A stretch of 64,000 nucleotides of DNA from Aphidius gifuensis (lineage: Eukaryota; Arthropoda; Insecta; Hymenoptera; Braconidae), in the NCBI RefSeq assembly GCF_014905175.1, contig NC_057790.1, positions 16,642,469-16,706,468 on the forward strand, in the 5' to 3' direction. Numbering within the stretch: the first letter of the stretch is position 1; every line of letters starts with the position of its first letter. The position numbers and the translations under genes are program-made. Positions 1 to 11,368 of this stretch are shown in pieces. The notes beneath the pieces are model-generated. The model searched no databases. It was not told where the DNA came from and was given only the letters and a program-made list of their open reading frames with translations.

Positions 1-3000
1 ACATGGACTTTAAATGTCCTTTCGTATTCATACAATTGGTAAGTAATTAGATAAATTAATTCAATATATATTTTGACAGACAAGTTCGTAATATAGATGC
101 ATCTGTTTCCGCACTTGTCTTTTGTCTTATAAAGAAGGAATTAATAATTAAAGGTAAAATTCTGTTGCAGATCGGGGGCCATTTAATGTCATCAAGAGAA
201 TATGTTTTTTTGAAAAAATATCAAAAATTAATTTTGTTTTATTAAAATTATATTATTGTTAAATGAATTTTTACAAATATATAGTACATTAATTTATATA
301 AATATCAAAAATTTAATTTTGACAATTAAGATGCGCCATCAATCAAAAAAACAATGTTTATTTAAAATTTAATTATATAATGTATGATGTTTTAGAAATG
401 ACGTTTCGAAATTCAGAAACAACTGATTGTAGATCTTTTTTCGATATTACATTAAACTTTAGTACAAAAATAATATTCAAATTGACTGAGATATTTGTAT
501 TGACTTGATCATTTTACATAATTGAATTCACTTCTAATAGCTTGCATTTAATAACACACAATAATAATTAATTATAAGACACTAAGGCCTAATTAATAAT
601 AATAAAAATAAAAAAAGAATATTTAAAATTATAATATAAATTGAATGAATAAATTGATAAAATGCATTATTCATATAATAATAATGAAATAGAGCATGAA
701 TTGTTATTAATTTATTTATAAAAAAATATAATGTATCATAAATATGTAGTTTATAATCCCACATTTGTAGGAATTTACAATATATTTATTCAAATATTTA
801 TAATTGTTATTTCAGTAAATCAAACTGTGTAAATAATTCAATTAGACCAAGTCGATATATTTATTTTTTAATGGAGGCCCAATAGCTTCCTGCCAAACTC
901 GCCAATAATGCATTTCTCCGTGATATCTCCGAATTTCTCCGCAATTACTCCGAATTTCTCCCAAATTGACCCACGCGGAGAAATAAGTGGAGAAAAGTAT
1001 CAAAGTTTCTTTCCGGATTTTCTCCGAATCGACTTGGGTGAAAAAACGTTTGGAAATATTTCTCCACGAAAAAAACACGTACAGAAAAGTGTGAAAAAAT
1101 AATTTTACCGCGGAGAAATTATCTTCACGTGTCTTTTACGGGGAGAAATTTTTTCCGGATTTTGCCCCCTCAAGAAAAAAAAGAAAGGGGGGTTTGAGGG
1201 GCTTGCCCCCCAACTATCAACAGCAATAAAATTTTAAATGTATTTGATTTATAAATTCAATCACTAATTATTATATCGCATCTCTAATTGGTTTAGCCAC
1301 ATTCAACATTTTTTATTTTTTACTATATTGCAATTACGCTACATTGCAAAACGTTAAACAAAAAAAAAAAAAGAATAAAAATAATAATTAATAAAAAAGA
1401 ACGAAACAAAATTTTTTTTTCAATTAAATAAATAATATCAAAATAATAATATAATTCTGTAAAAAAAAAATATTAAAAAAATCAAAATATTATATTATTT
1501 CTATAAAATTATTTAAAAAATATAAATTGAAAAATTGCGAAAATTTTAGTTCTTTTTATGGTTGCTATGATGATTTTTATGATGATTGATTAAAGTGAGT
1601 TTAAACGGAATGGTGTCAGACATCGGTCACAATTTACAGATGGAATTGACTAAGCATTTTGTGGTTGCGCTTTGCCTGCATAAGCTTTAAGCTATACACA
1701 AGCGGCAGAAACAATCAAGACAAGAAACATTGATAGGATCTAGTCTGTTTAATTAATTATTTGCTTTGTTATATGTCGTAGCTTTGAGTAAAAGCCTTTT
1801 CTTGTCGAAACTAGGTAAAGTATTTATGGTTTTTTATTGTATATTTGAATTGATTCTATTATCCGAAATACCATCGGTAGTCTATTGGTTTAGTTCTATG
1901 TTGCCAGGCTAGCAGAACTTTATTACAGGTAGTAACAAAAAATATAATGGTATTGGGGACTCTGACTAGAGTGTCTTACTTACCTCCTTTTTTTTGCCTT
2001 CTTGGTTGAATTGATTTATGATAAAATATAAAATCTTGCGTGTTTCCAGTAGAAACGTAGGAATTTAAACTTTTTTAGTTCAATTTATACTCCTCTGACT
2101 GAAGTAATAACGTTAAGAGATGATGTTGTTACAATAATATCATTTAAAATAAGTTAGCGATCGCTTTTAGAAGAAAACATACGTGCCTTTGTCAATAAAA
2201 AAAATAGATATACTTATATTGTAAGATACCAGACAAGACATTTACAGGCATGCCACATGAAATACCTCCTTAGGATGCTCATTTATGTATCAACTATTCA
2301 AAAGACAAAATTTACCGATTCCCTATTCTGTATTCCTAATACTTTCAGTGATTTTTTTAACCCTTTGAGGAGTAGCACGGTGTCATGTGTCTTCATCATC
2401 ATCGTCGTCGTCGTGGTGGTGCAGCAGCAGGTACATTCAGTGTCTAAAATGTATAATACGTTACAAGGAGAATAGAAACAGAAAGAAGGTATTTCGAACT
2501 CCGAAAAATCTAACGAAAAAGTGATGTCAGTATTTGACGCTAGAGCGATAAGAATTGTAAATAAAAAGAGACATGGGATAAAAGGAAAATCGAAATTATT
2601 AAATGATAGTCAAGTAAAAATTAATTTAAAATTTTATATATATATATATTTATAAACATTCTTCTAATGTACAAAATTATATCGACATTTTATTAAATAA
2701 CTGTACTAAATTATTTTTTGTTAACAATGCTATATGTTACTTCATGAATTTAAATTAACTCTAGTCATTGAGAACGTTAACAGATCACATCCCAATAAAC
2801 AAATTATCACAACTTAAATTTTGTTAATAATATACAATAGTTTACGTAAATTTTTTGGGCACAGGCGAAATTAATATACTCGATTAATAAATCCAATTAA
2901 AAGACGTTTTCAAACGTCAACCATGTACTTTTTTAAATAGGAGAATACAATATTTTATATAATTTTTAAACAGAGTACGTTAGAAATTTTTTGAAGAGGC

Positions 3001-3355
3001 AAAGTTTCTATAAACTTTTTTATTTCTATCAATGTCAAGCTAGCTTATTCTATCACTGACAATGTGATAACGTCAATATATGTTTCAGCTTCAATTCCAG
3101 CCTTCAAAATCTTGACAATCTCAATAAAAATGGACTGGTCTTGGTTCAATCAATAATTCTCTTTTTTTCATACCCACTCTAACCGAAGTAACTTTGCAAT
3201 ATTCACCTCCACACGGGATGAGCCCCGTCATTATAAATTTTTTTTTTTTTGACTAGTATAAATATAAAATCTTTCATACGATCAACAGAATTATTGATGA
3301 ACGTTGTATTCGAATATTTTATGAACCAAGCGAGCACAAATGACATTAGCAATCA
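1..3355. other. Gene-poor left flank with AT-rich sequence
   Basis: I recognise no gene here. The small open frames are short, low in complexity and resemble nothing known. A possible splice pair lies at the left edge: a GTAAGT donor near position 40 and a TTCTGTTGCAG acceptor ending near 174. It could be the tail of a gene that begins outside the window, but the adjacent coding sequence is too short to judge. The stretch also holds a CTCCG-rich repeat (listed separately), a G/C-rich inverted repeat at about 1186-1213, and a TA microsatellite near 2633-2652. The right end is probably Lztr1 3' UTR. Confidence 0.5.
885..1175. repeat. CTCCG-rich dispersed repeat, copy 1
   Basis: This block of about 290 bases is much richer in G+C than its surroundings. 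It is built from loosely repeated motifs such as AATTTCTCCG and their reverse complement CGGAGAAAT. The left part carries mostly CTCC-type units and the right part mostly GGAG-type units, so it is partly self-complementary. A short G/C inverted repeat follows at about 1186-1213. The same vocabulary recurs near 13.4-13.6 kb and 14.8-15.1 kb. The class is unknown: it could be a degenerate minisatellite or the core of a non-autonomous element. The open frames across it on both strands look like by-products of the repeat. Confidence 0.7.
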
Positions 3356-5796
3356 TTAGCAATCACTTGACATGTCTTGGCACGTGCGTACCTCACCATG
3401 TTCATCAGCCAAAGTTTCAATAATGTCAAGCAGCAAATCCCGACTGAGTTGCTTGAGTCGCGGAAGTCTAGCCACCTTTAACAACACAATAAAATATGTT
3501 AATTTTTACTTGTATTTTTCTTTTTATTCAATTTAAAAAAAATAAATTGTCAACTAACCTTGCCAAAATGATGAACAATGAGATTTAAAGCATACTTCTT
3601 CATATCGCAAGCTTGCATTCTATCAGCAGCCTCTAATATTTGTATAACATTTTCAAAGGTAACATTCATTTCAAGATTTTGTTTGCAAAATGCTTGAAGT
3701 CGATTATTTGTAAAACCATAGAAAACTGGTGCTGTAAAGAGATAAAGTGAATCCTCTGGTGGCATAGATACATCAGCATAATAAATGTATCTCATTAGTG
3801 ATGCAAATGATTCAGCAGAAGGTATCATTTCACCAATTTGAATATTAACTGTATTATTTTCTGGCATAAATGAACGAAACATTGCTTCAAAGTAACTACA
3901 TCGTGCTGCAAGTATTGCCTTGTGGGCTGGTATTGGCGTACCATCTAGCATCAAAGTAATATCACAAAATTCAGATCCAACATTTTTTAAAAATATTTCC
4001 ATATCTTGCTCGAGTATTGTACCAGTACCAAGTAATTCATATTGCTTTGAAAATCCACGTGTTTGTGGCATTTGTCTTCGTCGAATAATTTCTACCATTA
4101 AAGGCTGATCTAATGTTTCAAACTCTTGACTCATAACAATTTGGTTGTAATTACTATCTTTTACCACAAAGCTCAAACAAAATTCCTTGATAAAATAAAG
4201 CTGTAAATGTGCTGCATTATGAAGTGCTTCTAGGACGTTTGCATGATTAATTGTTGCCTCAAGATAATGAACGCAAAGCTGCTCAAGTCGTTTCATATTA
4301 AATTGTACAGCAAGTCTATAAACATCCATCATGAGAAGAACAATTCTATTGCCTGGTTCAGCATCTTCAATGCTTTTTGTTGGATCAATTCTATCAGTAT
4401 ATATGTAATTCAATACCATTTCAAAAGCTTCAGGTACTGCATCAGCCAATTGAACTTCAAGCAATGGTAAATCTTTGATTGGCACATCAGCACTACCAAA
4501 TACTTTTTCGAAATGTTTTGTTCGTTTTTCTCTAGCATGACGTATTTTTGCTGATAAAAATTGTGATCTTGCTGCGACAAGTGCAATGTGTGCTGGAATT
4601 TTTTTTTCCATTGGTTCTGTACCAACAACAAACTCAACATCACAAAATAATTTTGAATTTAATAATCTTCCAAAATCATCATGAAGTGTACATTTTGGAT
4701 AAGAAGAAAATTGAAAACGATAAGTTTCACCAGAACGAATATTATTATCAACAGTACCTCCAAATATAAACATAGCTTCACTAATAACAGCTGCTGCATG
4801 AAAAAGTCGTCCAGATGGTATTTCTGATTCAGAACAAGGATTAATAATATTCCACGTTTGTGTATCAAGATCATAGCAATGAAGATCATTTGGCAGAGTT
4901 GAATCAGCAGCTCCCCCAAAGACATAAAGATGTCGATCAAAACTGACCATGGTGTGACCATAACGACGAGGTGGTGGAGGTGGTGCACCACGTAATATAT
5001 GCTCTGTTGATATTCTTGTCCAACGTTTTTCACGAAAATGAAATTGAAATAAACTATTTGTAATTTTTGCTCCACTTTGACCACTAAATACAAACATAGA
5101 TTCACGAGCAACTGCTACAGGAAAATTACAACATGTTGGTGGACAATCACCAGACTGTGTAACTTCTTCCCAAATTCTTAGCTCTCCAGGTAGTAAAGAT
5201 ATTGTCCACATATCATTGAGTCGTGCATTACCATCATAGCCAGCAAATATCCAAAGTTTATTATCATAAACAGCAGCTCCATGAGCCGAACGAGCAACTG
5301 GAGTTTTACCAATAAATTTCCATTCAGTCCACTGACCATTTTGAAAACGATACTCAAAAAGATCATTTTTATTTGTTAGATTTGAGTTTGAATGAATGTC
5401 TCCAGTATAACCACCGAAAACAAACATTGAAGAATCATGAATTACTGCTGAATGATGATAACGAGGAGCTGGAGGACTTCCAGTAGCAAATGCACGTCCC
5501 CAAGATTTTTCTTTTACATCAAAACGAAGAAGATCATTTAGCATTCGTTTACCATTATCTCCACCAAAGACATAGATTGCATCTTTGTAGGCTACAACCG
5601 TATGTTTGCTACGTCTGTAAAAAACAAATAATTGTATCATAATTCTGTAGCCCAATTATTTTTTTCACCATAGTAATCAATGAACTCACCGTGCCCCAAC
5701 AAATTCATCACATTCTGGCATCCTCTGCCACCGATGAACAGTCTCAAATGGACCAAAATCTAGGGTTAAACATTCTGCAGTCGGATTACTGTCCAT
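3356..5796 (-). CDS. Lztr1: LZTR1 orthologue, Kelch-BTB adaptor for CUL3
   Basis: Three coding exons on the minus strand (5796-5690, 5614-3559, 3475-3356) join in phase to give 760 residues; human LZTR1 has about 840. The N-terminal half (about residues 36-350) is a Kelch propeller with repeated F-x-F/A-G-G or Y-V-F-G-G strands, including YVFGGDNGKRMLNDLLRFDV and the block WIFAGYDGNARLNDMW. Two BTB/BACK units follow, starting near residues 353 (FCDVEFVVG) and 582 (FCDITLMLDG). In flies and mammals LZTR1 is a substrate adaptor for CUL3 that promotes ubiquitination of RAS-family GTPases such as RIT1, and so dampens MAPK signalling. The start is the first ATG upstream of the first in-phase donor, and its codons match the conserved VGARRSKHTVVAYKD region. 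The gene is head to head with corkscrew, a positive effector of the same pathway. The family identification is strong; activity is inferred. Confidence 0.95.
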
Positions 5797-6487
5797 TTTT
5801 ATTTTTTTCAATATCAGATTAATCTTCGTTCAATCTACTTCATTATCCCTGAAATAAAAAATATCAATCATCGGTTTTCGACAAGAGCCATAACAGTTAT
5901 TAACTATCACTTCTATCTAACAACAAAAGAATTTTGGTACTTCTTAATTCATATTTTATTCATTTTCAAACATGATTATGGTTTGTTGTTATAAGCCTAG
6001 TTTCACAAGACAACAATAATAAACAACAATAACAAACAACAATCAATGATAAATGACAGCAATGCGTGACAGCTGACAGATATCCGCTGCAAAAATTAGA
6101 GTCCCTACTCCCTTGCACGTGTAAATTGGTGTAAACATGCTTGCTGGGAGTAGGGATGCGCACAGTGCACCTATTTTATTATAAAAAGAGGGCACTATCA
6201 ACTATCATACGAGTATACGTAGTATTGCGTAGTATACGAGTACAATTGTATGATACCCAAAAAATCGTCTAATTACCCATCACTGTTGTGCACGTATCTC
6301 TTTTTATTCACATCATATTTTATTTTTATTTTTTTTTTATTTTGAATGTAATTTTTTTTTTTACTTTTGTGTTAACCTTTCAGTTTTTTTAATAAAAAAT
6401 AAATCATACTCGGTACTTGTGTTTCCACCCCAGATTACTATCAACTATTATTAATTGTCAGGTGGTTGTAATTGTTGTTATAACGAA
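5797..6487. promoter_or_regulatory. Head-to-head promoter region of Lztr1 and corkscrew
   Basis: About 690 bases separate the two start codons, so both 5' UTRs and promoters must lie here or be spliced in. No clear TATA box stands out for either gene. A 41-base element at 6245-6285 recurs, reverse-complemented, at 60708-60748 between UBE2J2 and ASCC2. Just before it is a run of near-repeats of GTATACGAGTA-like sequence (about 6210-6243). Confidence 0.6.
6245..6285 (+). repeat. 41-base element shared by two divergent promoters, copy A
   Basis: The sequence starts ATTGTATGATACCC and ends AATTACCCATCACTG. It matches the reverse complement of 60708-60748 at 39 of 41 positions. It lies between Lztr1 and corkscrew. 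It could be a transcription-factor module, or the conserved end of a short interspersed element that inserted in both places. Confidence 0.75.
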
Positions 6488-9400
6488 ATGGCATCACGCA
6501 GGTAAGAAAAAGTGTTTTTTTTTTTTGTTATTTTTTGTTATTATAATAATTTATAATTGACATAAGTATATGTCATAATTGATAAACAAAAATTCATCAT
6601 CAAACTTGATGAATTATTAATTTTTCTTTAAGTTAGATTTATAAGTTTGTATCATGAATTTTTATTAGTAAAAAAAACTATTGTTATCAAAATTTAGCTA
6701 CCGGGAAAACCCCCAAACTGAGTCACTTTTGAATACGTTAATTTTTATTGTGATTATTGTCATCATCATCTTTCAATCATACTGCCAAAAGAACGTTTGT
6801 TTTCTAATTTCGTTTACGGAACCTGTCATGTCATGCCACATTTATTTAAGTAAATAAAAAAAAACAGCCAACTTATTTGGTAACGTACCAACCTCACGTC
6901 AATTTTTTACTGATACAAGGTAAAGAGTGAGAGAGAAAATAAAGTGTAGATTGGGAGGGTTGAAGAGGAAGGTAGGTCCAGACTTTGTCAATAAAACATT
7001 TTAATCATGGGGCGCGGCAGACGTGTCATCATTCTTGCAACAATTTTATAATAATTATGAATTAATTAATAAGTAATTCTTTATTTGTCACATGGAGTTA
7101 TCAAGGGTCCATTATTTGTTTATTATTAAATTCAAGTGTCAGTCAAAATAAATCATAAATAATGATTATAAACATTGATAAAGACTAGTATTTTAATTGA
7201 AAGATTTCATTACTCGCTAATTACAATTTAATAAAATAAAAAATAATATTAAATTAGTAATAGTTATAAATTGAAATTGTGATTTTTAATTTAGTTTTAT
7301 TTTAGGTTTCTTTTTAATTAGTAAGTGATGTTTTAAAATCATAATTAAATTTTCTTCTCTGTAATTGATTTTTTAAATATTTTTTTCGAAATACTTGATT
7401 TGAGATGAAAAATATAAACTAGTTTAAAATGTGATAAAGTTTTTAATGAAAACTCTAGTAAAGTTTTTATAAAATTACTGAGTTTAAATGATGATTAATC
7501 ATGAATCATCAGGAATCATAAATTTAAATTAAAAACATTTCGAAAATATTGATTACTACATTTTCCAATTTAAAAAACAAATAAGTTTAAAATATATAAT
7601 AAAAAATCAATAACTATTCTTAGCTCTACAATGATTGGCCTAAATTAAATTCCAATAAAATTTATAATTACAGATGGTTCCATCCAAACATAACTGGAAT
7701 TGAAGCTGAACGTTTATTAATGGAACGGGGATATGACAGTTCTTTTTTAGCTCGTCCAAGTTCATCAAATCCTGGTGATTTTACGCTCTCTGTTAGACGA
7801 AATAGCGAAGTGACTCATATTAAAATACAAAATACGGGTGATTTTTATGATCTTTATGGTGGTGAAAAGTTTGCAACATTGTCTGAGCTTGTACAATTTT
7901 ATATGGAAAATGGTGGACAATTGAAAGAAAAAAATGGTGAAGTTATTGAATTAAAATATCCACTTAATTGTGCGGATCCAACAACAGAAAGGTGGTTTCA
8001 TGGTCATTTGTCAGCAAAAGAAGCTGAACGATTGATGCTTGAACGTGGTAAAAATGGTTCATTTTTAGTACGAGAATCACAAAGTAAACCAGGTGATTTT
8101 GTTTTATCAGTGAGAACAGACGATCGTGTTACTCACGTTATGATTCGATCACAGGTATTTACAACTACTTAATGTAACTAATTATCATAAAGTTTTATTT
8201 ATTTATTTATTTACTAACAGGACAACAAGTATGATGTAGGAGGTGGTGAAAAATTTGATAGTTTGAGTGATCTTATTGAGCACTATAAACGTAATCCAAT
8301 GGTTGAAACAAGTGGCAGTGTTGTTCATCTTAGGTAAATAATTTATAGAAATCAATACAATATTATCATTACTTTTTTTTTTGTTTATTTATTAAATTTA
8401 TTTATAAAATTCAGACAACCATTTAATGCAACGAGAATAAATGCAAGTGGCATTGAAAGTCGAGTGAGACAATTGCATAAAGAGAATGGATGTTCAAATA
8501 GCTGGACATGTTGGAATGGTGGATTGGATTCCACTGAAAGTGGAGCTGGACGTGCTAAAGGAAAAGCTGGTTTTTGGGAAGAATTTGAATCTCTTCAACA
8601 ACGTGAATGTCGACATTTATTTTCAAGAAAAGAAGGATTAAGGCCAGAATGTCGAGCGAAAAATCGTTATAAAAATATTCTTCCCTGTAAGTTGATTAAA
8701 TTATTTATTAATTAATTATATCATAGTAAAAAAATTTATCATAAAACTTCATGTTTATTTCAGTTGATCATACGAGAGTTAAACTCAAGGATGTCGATCC
8801 AAATATCCCAGGGGCTGATTATATCAATGCAAATTATATTAAAGTAAGTACAAACTAATTGTTTTTATTTCATTTTATTTTTTTGCTATAAGTAATAATG
8901 AATAATTATTATAATAATTTATAGAATGAAGAAGGTGAAGGCTCGTGCACTCGTATAACTGCAAATGGTGATACTTGTATATTCAACAAGTGTTATATTG
9001 CAACTCAAGGATGTTTAATAAATACAATTCAAGATTTTTGGCATATGGTTTATCAAGAAAATACTCAAGTTATTGTCATGACCACTAAAGAAATTGAACG
9101 TGGAAAGAATAAATGTGCTCGTTATTGGCCTGAAGAAGGAGAAACAGCTGAATATGGTAGTGAATGGAAAGTTAGTGCACTTGCACGTTCATCAACAGCT
9201 GATTATACATTACGTGAATTTTTACTTCAAGGCAATAAACCACAATTTTCAGAACCACGTAAAATTTATCATTTTCACTTTCAGGTAAATATAATTAAAT
9301 TACATATTTATATTATTTATATTAATTAAAAAATTAATTATTATTTTAATATTTCAGGCATGGCCAGATCATGGTGTGCCTTCAGATCCAGGTTGTGTTT

Positions 9401-9958
9401 TAAATTTTTTACATGATGTAAATGCAAGACAAGAGTCTATCGCTGCTTTACTGAGTTCATCAGCATCAAATGGACAAGCACCAACTGCTGTTGGACCAAT
9501 TTTAGTTCATTGTAGTGCAGGTATTGGAAGAACTGGCACATTTATCGTCATTGATATGATCTTGGATCAAATAAAACAACATGGTAATAGAATTTATATT
9601 AAATGACATAATCATAATAACTTTTATGAAGAAAAAAAACTAATAATTTATATTGAACGTAGGATTGGAGTGTGAAATTGATATTCAACGAACAATTCAG
9701 ACAGTCAGATCTCAACGTTCAGGAATGGTGCAAACTGAAGCACAGTATAAATTTGTTTATCTCGCTGTTCTGCATTATATTGAGACTGAGAAACAGCGAA
9801 GACTAGCTAAACAGGTATGTAAATTAATTCGTTATGCAATATGACAAGCATTGAATAAACATTTATGTTTATCATTTTAGAAATCACTTCAACTTGGCCA
9901 TGAGTATACAAACATACGTTACAAGAGTGAGACAAATTCTTTAAATGAATCTTCATAA
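6488..9958 (+). CDS. csw: Corkscrew / SHP2 (PTPN11-type) tyrosine phosphatase
   Basis: Nine coding exons (6488-6501, 7674-8154, 8221-8333, 8415-8686, 8764-8843, 8925-9284, 9358-9583, 9663-9814, 9881-9958) join in one frame to give 591 residues; human SHP2 has 593. The order is N-SH2 (starts RWFHPNITG; contains SFLARPSSSNPGDFTLS), C-SH2 (starts RWFHGHLS; contains SFLVRESQSKPGDFVLS) and a PTP domain with the WPD loop AWPDHGVP and signature VHCSAGIGRTG, catalytic Cys at about residue 492. SHP2 dephosphorylates phosphotyrosine sites downstream of receptor tyrosine kinases and promotes RAS/MAPK signalling in the cytosol. Extra residues sit at the front of the PTP domain (around SNSWTCWNGG), in a loop containing SCTRITANGD and before the signature. 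The tail stops soon after HEYTNIRY, the equivalent of the first SHP2 tail tyrosine site, so the second is missing. Intron 1 is 1.17 kb; the others are 66-81 bases. Confidence 0.97.
6502..7673. other. Corkscrew intron 1
   Basis: This intron of about 1.17 kb has a GTAAG donor and a TTACAG acceptor and splits an Arg codon. It is AT-rich, with no coding signal that I can support. Long first introns often carry regulatory sequence, but I recognise no particular site. Confidence 0.8.
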
Positions 9959-11368
9959 TTTGTTGCAACGCCAACACTTACAACGTCAAATAATTATACT
10001 CTTCCTACGCAAGTTGTTAATTTAAGGCCCAAGTAGTTTTTTAATTGATTTATTAATTATAAAAATTTTCAAGTTTTACATTACACTATGGAGCAGGCTC
10101 TGATTGACGTTTCTTCGTTTATTCTATTCTATAATGCGTGTTTAAATGCTTTAGCGAAGAAAAATAAATAAAACAAAAAAAAAAGACAAAAAAAAAATAT
10201 AAAAGAAATAATATTAATAATTAAAGTTGAATGAATATAAAACTTTGGAGCATAGAAAAATGTGTTATATAAATTGTACTCCTGGTACTCCTTAATGTTT
10301 AAGGAAAAGAAAAAATTCTTAAAATGTCTGGTACAATTTTCTGAAATGATATGAATGGAAAATTGATTTAAAATATTAAATAATTGAGGAAAAAAAATCA
10401 AGTTGAATAATAGTTTCTTCTTTTATAATAATTAAAAATAGTGAAAGAAAAATTTATATGACATTGATTCCATAAAATGAAAATTTTTTTGTGCTTATTC
10501 AATGATTATAAAAATAAATGCAAGTAGTCACCTGCCACTTTAGTGTATAATTGTTCCTCGAAAAAAAAAAAAAATAATAATTGAGCTATTAACAGTCAAC
10601 GTTGTATTTTAGTATTACAATAACTGTTCTCTTTTTTTTTTCTCTTCTAATTCACATTGTGTATTAAATTTTATCTATTTATATGGAAAAAATTGTTTAA
10701 ATAATGATTATTTCGTATATTTTAAATATTATATCATTTATTATCAAAAAAAAGCAACTGCTTAACTAAAATGATCGATACAATATAAATTAAATGACAA
10801 AATATATGTGATAAATGTCTTAAAATTTAGTTTTTTTATAAATCTCTCAAGTTAATAATTGTCTGAAAAAAAGTGTTTAAATTTTAACGATGAATTTTTT
10901 AATTTAACTTTGAAAAATTTATTTTAAATTTTTTCCAATTTTATTTCGTAAAATATTTTTAATCTAATTTAAATGAACAAATTAATTTTACCTTAAGAGA
11001 TTACATTTTTTTATTTTAAGAAATATAATTATCAATTCACAATAAGAAGACAAAATAATAATAATATTTTGGTCAAATGGATCTATTCTTGTTTCTATAC
11101 ATATTTATGAAAGCCTGATTAATTTTAGTAAATAATAAAAATTAATTTTTTGCGTATTAATTGTAGTTGTTATTGTTGTTAATTGTTTTATTAACAATCT
11201 ACAATATAACCATGCACGACCATTTTATTTAAATAGACCAAAAATGTTTATTTATTTATTTTTTTAAATTTTCATTATTGTGCAAAATTTACACTACAAT
11301 GATCCTCTTTTTGTTTGTTTTTTGACTGTAATTTAAATTACTGGACCTTTGGTATACATAATAGAGTA
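9959..11368. other. 3' ends of corkscrew and SARNP
   Basis: This 1.4-kb space lies between two convergent genes. It probably holds both 3' UTRs and polyadenylation signals; several AATAAA-like words occur on each strand. No open frame in it looks coding. Confidence 0.6.

Noticed and set aside
842..1102. Open frames of 64-78 codons on both strands near 0.9-1.1 kb
   Set aside because: They run across the CTCCG-rich repeat in both directions and owe their length to its composition; no protein similarity is visible.
4243..5366. Several frames of 60-150 codons on both strands within Lztr1
   Set aside because: All lie inside the well-supported Lztr1 exon and show no motif of their own.
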